Below, piece after piece: positions 53,183 through 60,295 of a DNA stretch of 64,000 bases. The stretch comes from Sphingobacterium sp. N143 (lineage in GTDB: Bacteria; Bacteroidota; Bacteroidia; Sphingobacteriales; Sphingobacteriaceae). Every line of letters starts with the position of its first letter. The stretch's first letter is position 1. The notes beneath the pieces are model-generated. The model did no database searches and was not told the DNA's origin. It saw nothing but the letters and a program-made list of their open reading frames with translations. The stretch covers positions 248,001-312,000 of the forward strand of contig NZ_JACAIS010000006.1 in NCBI RefSeq assembly GCF_030325625.1, in the 5' to 3' direction. Made by a program: the position numbers and the translations under genes.

Positions 53183-53505
53183 AAATCACGCATTTAAAAA
53201 GTGAATAGATTCCAAATTCAATGAAAGTTTAATATTTAAATAAACAACTACTCTAGCAGGTATTCGAAAGTCTATTTTAGAAATAGGATTTCAGTTAAAA
53301 TTAATGGTTAGTTTACCCCTGTGTTCACAATCAGTATTTGTATTGAAAAAAATATATGAACTCAACTTGCTAAATCAAACAATTCATTTAGCAAGCTAAG
53401 TTCATTTTATTTCATCCAAAACTATTAAAGTAGGACTTTTTATTAATAATCAGCTTCTATCAATTTCTCTTCACATAAAAGATTATAGAATAAATATCGC
53501 TCCAA
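53183..53505. other. Intergenic region with terminator hairpin
   Basis: 53356-53375 and 53386-53405 are 20-base inverted repeats with three mismatches, and on the minus strand the stem is followed by ATATATTTTTTT. It lies about 100 bp after the isochorismatase stop at 53506 and is therefore its likely terminator. The remainder holds the promoter of the Crp/Fnr gene. Confidence 0.6.
53356..53405 (-). terminator. Terminator of the isochorismatase gene
   Basis: A 20-bp stem with three mismatches and a ten-base loop is followed on the minus strand by a T-rich tract. The position agrees with termination after the gene ending at 53506. Confidence 0.7.
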
Positions 53506-54153
53506 TTATTTTTTTGAAGCGGAGTCAAACCCAAACTGGATGCCAGCTGTACCGCCTGTCTCTATAAATAATTTCAAAAATCCAGGAACTGTCTCCGTTC
53601 TTTTCCAATCTCTTTGGAGCTCACAGAATAATTGGACAGTACTAATTGGTACTGCTCCAGCATTTTCTAAGCGTTTAATAGCGGTATCATGTGCAACCTT
53701 AGATGTTCCACCTACAGCGTCAACCACCATATATACTTCATACCCCTCTTTAAGCGCATCCAGAACTGGAAAAGCGAGACATGCCTCCGTCCATAATGCG
53801 GTGAATATGAGTTTTTTTCTTCCTGTTGCTTTTACAGCTTCTACAAATTCTCTATCCTCCCAAGAATTTATTGATGTCCTATCAATAGATGGAATTCCTT
53901 CCAAATGTTTCTTAATTTGAGGGATGGTTTCGTGGTTAAGTCCTGAATTCACATTAACTGTTGATAGGACAATCGGCACATTATATAATTTAGCGGCTTC
54001 GATTGTTCCATTAATATTATTAATTAATAATTGCCTATCCATAGATGCAATAGAATTAATCTGAGGAGGTTGATAATCAATAATGATTAAAACTGAATTA
54101 TCACCAGTTAGCAGATGGTCTGCTTTCGTGTCACGAATTGGTAAACTACTCAT
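53506..54153 (-). CDS. Isochorismatase-family hydrolase
   Basis: The 215-residue protein has the family triad: Asp in SVLIIDYQPPQINSIASM, Lys in KATGRKKLIFTALWTEACLA, and Cys in TEACLAFPVL. It is a cytoplasmic paralogue of the products at 49339 and 56862 (EGYEVYMVVDAVGGTSKVAH). An operator of the TAGACAT type lies about 400 bp upstream at 54551. The substrate is unknown. Confidence 0.88.
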   Translation of the reverse strand: MSSLPIRDTKADHLLTGDNSVLIIIDYQPPQINSIASMDRQLLINNINGTIEAAKLYNVPIVLSTVNVNSGLNHETIPQIKKHLEGIPSIDRTSINSWEDREFVEAVKATGRKKLIFTALWTEACLAFPVLDALKEGYEVYMVVDAVGGTSKVAHDTAIKRLENAGAVPISTVQLFCELQRDWKRTETVPGFLKLFIETGGTAGIQFGFDSASKK

Positions 54154-54724
54154 TTTACTTTATTATTTAGTGTTATTATTAAAATTATTCTGTAATATAA
54201 ATTAGCATATTCAAGCCATTACGAATAGTCACAATTCTGCAGAGCAATATAAAGCGGATTGCTCTTACATCTCCTTGACCTACATTAGCATTATAATCAA
54301 TATTGTACACCTCAATTGATAAGGATCTGCCAATATAAGGCAAGTCAGAAACAACCTATCCTCGATTCAGTATACTCTGCAACTTGTTGATTATTATCTC
54401 ACGTTTTTTTCAACCGCACTAAAGTAAGCGATAACATGAAGCAGATCCGCTGCTTCAAAAAATTCTTTCCGCACTCTAGTATTCAGTATTCATAAAGCAA
54501 ATTTAGTAGATGTCGAACGCTAGAATCGTAGATAAATGACAAAAAAAATTGTAGACATATATCTACTCCGCAACAGTTACTTATCCTTCTAATTGTCATT
54601 CTTATTACATTAGTAACAAAGTGAATCTGCAAGATTATCGTCTTAGAATACGGTTCAATATATCTTTTATACCCGCTAGATAAGATGGAATAATATGTTT
54701 ACATCACTTCTATCTAATAGCTTT
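54154..54724. other. Intergenic region with one operator palindrome
   Basis: No gene is visible in the 571 bp between the isochorismatase start and the 3' end of the quinone-reductase gene. The operator-like palindrome GTAGACATATATCTAC is at 54551-54566. Confidence 0.5.
54551..54566. promoter_or_regulatory. Palindromic operator, GTAGACATATATCTAC
   Basis: GTAGA and TCTAC are perfect inverted repeats around a six-base centre with one mismatched pair. It is upstream of the minus-strand isochorismatase gene (start 54153), though unusually far away. Confidence 0.55.
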
Positions 54725-55693
54725 TTAACTCCCAATCTGTATACCGATCTTTCCATAAAAATCTGGGGCACTATCTCTAAACTCGAGCAGACTGTGGGCC
54801 TTACCTATTTCTGACAATGAGAAAACCTGGTTTAAGACAGGCTTTAATTTTCCAGACTCGATCAGTTTGGTCAGCTCATCCAATTTGTTTCTATTCTGTC
54901 TTGTAAATACAAAATGGTAGGTGGCATTTTTACCCCATGCATGAATCAGGTTTTGAGGGGTTTCGATATCAACCAAAGTTACTACTTGGCCCATTTGATT
55001 AAGAATCTTTCCACTGTCTGAAAGGGTGGTACCACCAATTGTATCAATCACTACATCAACGCCATTATTATTTGTCATTTCTAAAATTGCATCTATATAA
55101 TTTTGCTTTTCATAATCAATGGTATAATCGGCCCCAAGCCCTTTGAGGAACTCATGATGAACACTTCTGGCCGTCGTATACACTGTTGCGCCCATTGCTT
55201 TTGCTAATTGAATAGTCGGTATTCCCACACCTCCTGCACCTCCATGTATTAATATGGTTTGATTAATCTTAAGCTGAGCTCTTATAAATAGCATCTCCCA
55301 AGCTGTACCTGCCGCAAGTGGAAATGTAGCGGCCTCTATATGACTTATGTTTTTAGGCTTGATTCCGATTATTGATTCTTTGGCAACATGATATTCTGCA
55401 TAGCTTCCGTATCCATTGAAAATTTCCGGACTGTAGTATACTTCATCGCCAACCTTAAAGTTTTTAACACCTGTTCCAACCTCCACAATAACGCCCGAAA
55501 CGTCATGCCCTGTGATTACCGGAAGTTGTAATTCGTTTTTGTAGTCCCCTCTGCGCACCTGGAAATCCAACGGATTCACCGATGTCGCCATAACTTTTAC
55601 GAGCACTTCATCAACTCCAGGCTTGGGAGTTGGAATATTGAGAATTTCAAATTTTTCTACTGAACCGAACCCGTTTAATACTGCTGCTTTCAT
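54725..55693 (-). CDS. NADP-dependent quinone/zinc-type oxidoreductase
   Basis: The 322 residues show the MDR/quinone-oxidoreductase pattern: MKAAVLNGFGSVEKFEILNI, LPVITGHDVSGVIVEVG, NADP fold ILIHGGAGGVGIPTIQLAKA, DVVIDTIGGTTLSDS, and the end SAPDFYGKIGIQIG. The zinc ligands are not complete, so it is likely a metal-free quinone or enone reductase that removes electrophiles. An operator palindrome lies 60 bp upstream of the start. Confidence 0.9.
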   Translation of the reverse strand: MKAAVLNGFGSVEKFEILNIPTPKPGVDEVLVKVMATSVNPLDFQVRRGDYKNELQLPVITGHDVSGVIVEVGTGVKNFKVGDEVYYSPEIFNGYGSYAEYHVAKESIIGIKPKNISHIEAATFPLAAGTAWEMLFIRAQLKINQTILIHGGAGGVGIPTIQLAKAMGATVYTTARSVHHEFLKGLGADYTIDYEKQNYIDAILEMTNNNGVDVVIDTIGGTTLSDSGKILNQMGQVVTLVDIETPQNLIHAWGKNATYHFVFTRQNRNKLDELTKLIESGKLKPVLNQVFSLSEIGKAHSLLEFRDSAPDFYGKIGIQIGS

Positions 55694-55753
55694 CTTATTT
55701 ATGTTTAATACCTTTCAATTACACAAATTTAATTCAACCAACAAGGAAAACAT

Positions 55754-55769
55754 GTAGACATATATCTAT
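55754..55769. promoter_or_regulatory. Palindromic operator, GTAGACATATATCTAT
   Basis: It has the same first 15 bases as the site at 54551 and lies 60 bp upstream of the quinone-reductase start (minus strand). Confidence 0.6.
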
Positions 55770-55849
55770 AAATACTATAGCTCAATTATAGAATTCTAAT
55801 ACCTCGAACCTATACGCCAATCTTATATAGATGTGAGAGGTGGTAAACA

Positions 55850-55961
55850 TTTTATCAGTTTATATAAAGAAAATGGGTTAGTAATACGTACCACTGGTAA
55901 GTGTCATATTGAAGCATGCGAGGATTGCAATGTGCTTCTTATCACCCTGAAAGTAAACTGA
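55850..55961 (+). pseudogene. Remnant of a Crp/Fnr regulator gene
   Basis: The frame reads FISLYKENG, then CHIEACEDCNVLLITLKVN followed by TGA. It matches the middle of the intact regulator at 42292 (DLYVENWW, NIDACEDCEVLLLSREN), with about ten residues missing between the two blocks and both ends absent. It lies directly upstream of the operator and the intact Crp/Fnr gene at 56087, so it is what is left of a tandem copy. Confidence 0.6.
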
Positions 55962-55998
55962 AATAAACAACTAAGTATCTCGTCTATTTTTATTTTCT

Positions 55999-56012
55999 TA
56001 GACATTTGTCTA
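55999..56012. promoter_or_regulatory. Palindromic operator, TAGACATTTGTCTA
   Basis: TAGACA and TGTCTA are perfect inverted repeats around TT. It is 75 bp upstream of the Crp/Fnr gene at 56087. Confidence 0.65.
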
Positions 56013-56086
56013 CGGTTCTTTTATGCATTTGATATAATTTTGTTTACATCAAATCAATAAATTCCATAAAATATCACTTCAGCCGT

Positions 56087-56671
56087 ATGCACCCACTATT
56101 TCATTACGTTAATAAATATACTGTAATTTCTGAAGAAGATTTTAAGGTCTTCATAAGTTATTTTACTCCTAGGAGGGTAAGAAAAAAGCAATACCTTTTA
56201 GAAGAAGGTGAAATCTCTAAACACATTGCATTTATTACAAAAGGATCTATGCGCCAGTATTATACAGATGAAAAAGGTATTGAACATATAGTTAATTTAT
56301 ATATTGAAAATTGGTGGGTTTGTGATCGGGAAAGCTTTGCTATGGGAACCCCCAGTATTTATTCCATAGATGCTTGGGAACATTGTGAAGTACTACTCAT
56401 TTCTAAAGAAAATTCAATAAAATTGCGCAGTCAATGTCCCGCATTTAATGAATTATTCTTGAGACTTGATGAATTAAATACCATTGCTACACAAAGAAGA
56501 ATTACCTATTCAATTAGTTTTACAGCAGAAATCCATTTTAAATACTTTATTGATAATTACCCTTATTTTGTTGATCGTTTCCCACAGCACGTTATCGCGT
56601 CTTATCTTGGAATTACAAAAGACACCTTAAGTAGAATACGTAATAAAATTATAAAACAACGATTTTTTTGA
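56087..56671 (+). CDS. Crp/Fnr-family transcriptional regulator
   Basis: The 194-residue protein is the closest relative of that at 42292: VRKKQYLLEEGEISKHIAFI, KGSMRQYYTDEKGIEHIVNL, IENWWVCDRESFAMGTPSIY, and the HTH end DRFPQHVIASYLGITKDTLS then RIRNK. Its own promoter region and that of the isochorismatase that follows (190 bp) each carry the same palindrome, so it is the best candidate for the factor that binds it. Confidence 0.9.
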   Translation: MHPLFHYVNKYTVISEEDFKVFISYFTPRRVRKKQYLLEEGEISKHIAFITKGSMRQYYTDEKGIEHIVNLYIENWWVCDRESFAMGTPSIYSIDAWEHCEVLLISKENSIKLRSQCPAFNELFLRLDELNTIATQRRITYSISFTAEIHFKYFIDNYPYFVDRFPQHVIASYLGITKDTLSRIRNKIIKQRFF

Positions 56672-56788
56672 ATCTATTCTTAATCCAAATATATAACCGA
56701 GGTTAAGCCGCTTTTACTTATCAAATACTGTTCATTTTACCACAGGGTCTACGTATAATAATCTCGATTACCTTTGTTTTGCAATTTA

Positions 56789-56802
56789 TAGACATTAGTC
56801 TA
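56789..56802. promoter_or_regulatory. Palindromic operator, TAGACATTAGTCTA
   Basis: TAGAC and GTCTA are inverted repeats around ATTA. It is 60 bp upstream of the isochorismatase-family gene at 56862, at a position suited to activation or repression. Confidence 0.65.
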
Positions 56803-56861
56803 CGTTTTCCGTTTCTATTTAGATGCATCTTTGAGGTATATATTATCAAATCAAAAAGAAA

Positions 56862-57515
56862 ATGGAAAAATCACCAAAAATTGGTCTTCAAGGTCTACTT
56901 CGGCCGGAAGACAGTATCGTAGTGCTCATTGATCATCAGCCTTTTCAGGTTGCAAATTTGCATAGCCATGAACCTACAATGATTATTAACAATGTAATAG
57001 GCCTTGCTAAAGCTACAAAAGTATTTAATGTACCGACCATACTTACTACCGTCATCGAAGAAAGAGGGGGCTATATCATTAAAGGTATTCAAGATGTATA
57101 CCCGGAACAAAAACCTATTAACAGGACTTTCATCAATACCTGGGAAGATCCGGCTGTTACTGATATAGTAAAAGACAGTGGTCGCAAGCAATTAATTATA
57201 GCTGGACTTTGGACAGAGGTTTGTGTTGCAATGCCTGCAATTCAAGCTTTGGGAGAAGGTTATGATGTATTTGTTGTTACAGATGCGTGTGGCAGTGTTA
57301 GTGTCGAGGCTCATGATATGGCTGTGCGCAGAATGGTTCAGGCGGGAATCGTACCAATCAACTGGCTAGCAGTTGTTTCAGAATGGCAACGCGATTGGGC
57401 TCGTACCGATTCCGCATCTCAGTTAGGCCCTATTCTGTTTGACCATGGCGGTGGAAGCGGTGTCGCTTTAGCGTGGGAATGGCAGCTACTTGCAACAACT
57501 CCACCGGAGCAATAA
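56862..57515 (+). CDS. Isochorismatase-family hydrolase
   Basis: The 217 residues show Asp in SIVVLIDHQPFQVANLH, Lys in SGRKQLIIAGLWTEVCVA, and the nucleophile Cys in TEVCVAMPAI. They resemble the products at 49339 and 53506, and the N-terminus MEKSPKIGLQGLLRPED matches the remnant at 43078. The gene follows the Crp/Fnr gene at 56087, with an operator between. It probably hydrolyses an amide-like or carbamoyl small molecule. Confidence 0.9.
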   Translation: MEKSPKIGLQGLLRPEDSIVVLIDHQPFQVANLHSHEPTMIINNVIGLAKATKVFNVPTILTTVIEERGGYIIKGIQDVYPEQKPINRTFINTWEDPAVTDIVKDSGRKQLIIAGLWTEVCVAMPAIQALGEGYDVFVVTDACGSVSVEAHDMAVRRMVQAGIVPINWLAVVSEWQRDWARTDSASQLGPILFDHGGGSGVALAWEWQLLATTPPEQ

Positions 57516-57540
57516 TAATAAAGTTGAAGATCTGGTATAA

Positions 57541-57690
57541 ATAGTTTTAACTATAGACCGCCTGCTTCCTATTATCCAAATTAGACGTTGCCATATTGAT
57601 TTTGTAATGGTGCAATCTGGAAATATACGTACAGATGGTCCTGCTAAGGCTAACGCAAAATTAGAAGCATTCAATATAAAACTCTTATAA
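57541..57690 (+). other. Possible gene remnant between hydrolase and peptidase
   Basis: A 50-codon open frame without an early start ends with HIDFVMVQSGNIRTDGPAKA then NAKLEAFNIKLL and TAA. The residue composition is protein-like. From the ATG at 57607 it would give 27 residues. I do not recognise it; it may be the tail of a lost gene. Confidence 0.25.
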
Positions 57691-57759
57691 CATAATAAAA
57701 ATGAAAAAAGAGTCCAAAATCGGTTGATTGATCGTTATGTTACCACAAAATTTAGAAAG

Positions 57760-59253
57760 ATGAAAAAATACAATTTAATATTAGCTATTCTTTTAACTTT
57801 TTATTTCTATTCTTATGCTCAAAAAAAGCCATTCATGGACTATTTGCTAAACTGGGATGGACGATCCTCTATATTAAATGTGGAACTAACGTATTCAGCA
57901 TCTCAAAAAGACAGTACTGTATTTACATTCGGAGATCCTAGCTTTGGCGGCCAGACAGATATTTTTAATGTAATCAGAAATTTTCGCGCTACAGAACCGG
58001 AATCAGTCAGAATAGACGAAGTGAACCGACGAATCACCGTATATCATAAGGGGGCAAAAAAACATCGAATCAGGTATGAAATAGTCGGTTCACTTAACGT
58101 TGATAAGCCAACTTTGGCATCTCAAACGGAACTTTTTAGACCTGTTATTACCAAAGGAATGCTGACGCTAGTCAATAAGCAATTTACTCTAGAAGTAACC
58201 GATAAAAGTAATCCATTAGTGTCCTTTAGATGGCGTAAATATCCCGGAAACTTCACCTATTTCAATTCCATCCTCCCATCTCAAACTAATCCATCGACAA
58301 AACTTGCAGACGATTATGCAAACTTTTCAGAAATGGTATACTTTGTTATGGGAGATAATATAGATGTGAAAGAATACAATGTCATGGGGATCCGCTACTA
58401 CTGTGTAACCACGAAGGTAGATAAATACGAAAACGACCTACAGGGAAATCTTAATCCTTTTTTTGAGTACTACTTTCCAAGTGTCCACAGATTCTGGAAC
58501 GACACTGATTTTCCTTTCTACTTTTTAGCCGCAACTGCACTTCAAAACAACCAAAAAAATATAGGTGCTGGTGGTTTTGGAATGAAAAACGGTTTTGTCA
58601 TGAAGCTCGGGACAAAATTTGGCACATGGGAAAAATTAGTTACAGCACATGAAACCGCTCACACCTGGATAGGGATGAAAATAATGTTAGGCAACGATAG
58701 TTTCGATAATCAATGGTTTGGTGAAGGATTTAACGATTATACAGCAATCATTAACTTGGCAAATAGCAAAATTTACGATAAGGAGGATTTTCTGCATTAT
58801 CTCAATGAGAAAACCCTAAATCCACATTATAGAAGCAAGGTCAAAAATGTGCATAATGATTCAATTTCCGCAAAGTATTGGACGGATTATGCAAATTATG
58901 GAGTTCTTCCATACAGACGTGGATTTCTCTACGCTTTTTACCTTGATAACCAAATTAGATTAGCATCGAATGGAAAATTCACCTTAAGAAATATGTTGAT
59001 CGACCTTTACACACTTAAAAAGACAAAAAAGATCGGTGAGGTTTTAACTGTTGAAGATTTTATACAGACAGGCGCCACATATTTGAACAAACAACAATTA
59101 AAAGAGCAAATAAAACGCCATATGATAGAAGGGTACCCCATTGATTTTAACAGCGTAAAACTCATTTCCGAATTTATTGTCGAAATCAAGGACAATATAC
59201 CAAAGATAAGCTTAGCCAACGATGCCGATCTTTCAAAAATTTATCAGTGGTAG
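57760..59253 (+). CDS. Exported gluzincin metallopeptidase
   Basis: After a signal peptide (YNLILAILLTFYFYSYAQ) the 497-residue protein has an N-terminal beta domain and a zinc site HETAH (residues 297-301) with the third ligand Glu in WFGEGFNDY (about 322), as in M1/M61 peptidases. Upstream, GAGGFGMKNGF resembles the M1 GAMEN-like edge strand. A helical C-terminal part (VEDFIQTGATYLNKQQLKEQ) completes it. I use the ATG at 57760 before KKYN; the frame begins at 57724. Its substrates are unknown. Confidence 0.85.
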   Translation: MKKYNLILAILLTFYFYSYAQKKPFMDYLLNWDGRSSILNVELTYSASQKDSTVFTFGDPSFGGQTDIFNVIRNFRATEPESVRIDEVNRRITVYHKGAKKHRIRYEIVGSLNVDKPTLASQTELFRPVITKGMLTLVNKQFTLEVTDKSNPLVSFRWRKYPGNFTYFNSILPSQTNPSTKLADDYANFSEMVYFVMGDNIDVKEYNVMGIRYYCVTTKVDKYENDLQGNLNPFFEYYFPSVHRFWNDTDFPFYFLAATALQNNQKNIGAGGFGMKNGFVMKLGTKFGTWEKLVTAHETAHTWIGMKIMLGNDSFDNQWFGEGFNDYTAIINLANSKIYDKEDFLHYLNEKTLNPHYRSKVKNVHNDSISAKYWTDYANYGVLPYRRGFLYAFYLDNQIRLASNGKFTLRNMLIDLYTLKKTKKIGEVLTVEDFIQTGATYLNKQQLKEQIKRHMIEGYPIDFNSVKLISEFIVEIKDNIPKISLANDADLSKIYQW

Positions 59254-59290
59254 GGCAAGTCATTCACCTAAATAAATTCAAAAATGAAGA

Positions 59291-59514
59291 ATGAACGAAC
59301 TGGTAATAAAACATTTAATGGTGCTATACGCCCTTCAGAAGAATAATATTACCATCCTCCAGCAATCTAAATTATGTATTCATGCTGGAGTATGGGTGAG
59401 AACTTTATCAAAAGTATATAATTCTAAAGAACGTCCGTTTAGAAAGTCGAGAACTCATTCACAATGGAACTTATTGATCTGGTTAGCAAAGTGCCTGTTT
59501 TGAGAATTAAGTAA
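59291..59514 (+). pseudogene. yjdI: Decayed yjdI (4Fe-4S mono-cluster protein)
   Basis: The frame from 59291 contains KLCIHAGVWVRTLSKVYNSK, matching HLCQHAGICVHTLSKVYNPK of the intact copy at 45160. The homology then moves to the next frame (ENSFTMELIDLVSKVPVLRI against ENASIQEIIDQVAKCPSQAL), so there is a frameshift near 59448. Two of the three visible cluster Cys are gone. The gene precedes yjdJ, its usual partner. Confidence 0.7.
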
Positions 59515-59540
59515 AAAAATAGAACCGAGTAATTTTGAAT

Positions 59541-59843
59541 ATGGAAAATACAAAAGTAGTTTTTAAAGAAAATGGTATTTATGGTGAAGTCCAATTGTTT
59601 TCAGATGACAAAAAAGCAGGAAAAATGGACATTTCTGTTGCAGATGGAAAGCTTAGAGTTTATCATACAGAAGTAAATGATGAGTACGAAGGTAGGGGAT
59701 TTGCAAAGTTATTACTCAATCAACTAGTAAGTTATGCTCAGGAAAATATTCTGAGAATTATACCGCTTTGCCCATACGTTCTGGCGCAATTCAAACGCCA
59801 TCCTGAAAAATACTCAGATGTGTGGTTAAAAAAGAAACTTTAA
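59541..59843 (+). CDS. yjdJ: YjdJ-type GNAT acetyltransferase
   Basis: The 100 residues are a minimal acetyltransferase: FKENGIYGEVQLFSDDKKAG, VYHTEVNDEYEGRGFAKLLL (acetyl-CoA loop), and IPLCPYVLAQFKRHPEKYSD, which is typical of YjdJ (Acetyltransf_CG). The ATG at 59541 is used instead of a TTG at 59535. Its partner yjdI is damaged directly upstream; the intact homologue is 14 kb away at 45160. Confidence 0.85.
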   Translation: MENTKVVFKENGIYGEVQLFSDDKKAGKMDISVADGKLRVYHTEVNDEYEGRGFAKLLLNQLVSYAQENILRIIPLCPYVLAQFKRHPEKYSDVWLKKKL

Positions 59844-59852
59844 TCATTTGTA

Positions 59853-60272
59853 ATGAAATATATATTGGAAAATCCGATAAAAGGAACTATAGGCGTCCAA
59901 AAGTACAAAACAGTTATTCTTTGGAGGAATGGTATTCTGATTACTGATGAACCTGAAAAATTGAACGGAAAGGATCTTGGCCCCGATCCATTTACATTAT
60001 TACTATCGTCATTGGCAGGATGTACATTGGCAACACTCAGAATGTATATTGACCATAAAGATTTGCCTATTTCCGAAATAGAAGTTGAGGCTAACCTGTT
60101 CCAAAAAATAGAAGATAAGGAAACAGTAACCTACATTGAACGAAAGATTATATTTCGTGAACTACCGAATGTAGAATTACAGCAAAGACTGCAAAGAGTT
60201 GCAGAAAACTGTCCCATATCGAAAATACTCAAAGGTAAAATTGGCATCTTAACAGAATTGTCAACCGTTTAA
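59853..60272 (+). CDS. OsmC-family peroxide-reducing protein
   Basis: The 139-residue protein has the OsmC fold with two Cys: LAGCTLATLRMYIDHKDLPI and VAENCPISKILKGKI, spaced as in the family, where they reduce organic hydroperoxides. GPDPFTLLLSSLAGC is the conserved helix. It begins 9 bp after yjdJ and 23 bp before the antiporter gene, so these genes form an operon linked to oxidative or electrophile stress. Confidence 0.85.
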   Translation: MKYILENPIKGTIGVQKYKTVILWRNGILITDEPEKLNGKDLGPDPFTLLLSSLAGCTLATLRMYIDHKDLPISEIEVEANLFQKIEDKETVTYIERKIIFRELPNVELQQRLQRVAENCPISKILKGKIGILTELSTV

Positions 60273-60295
60273 CTGTTATCGTAAAAAAATTTAAT

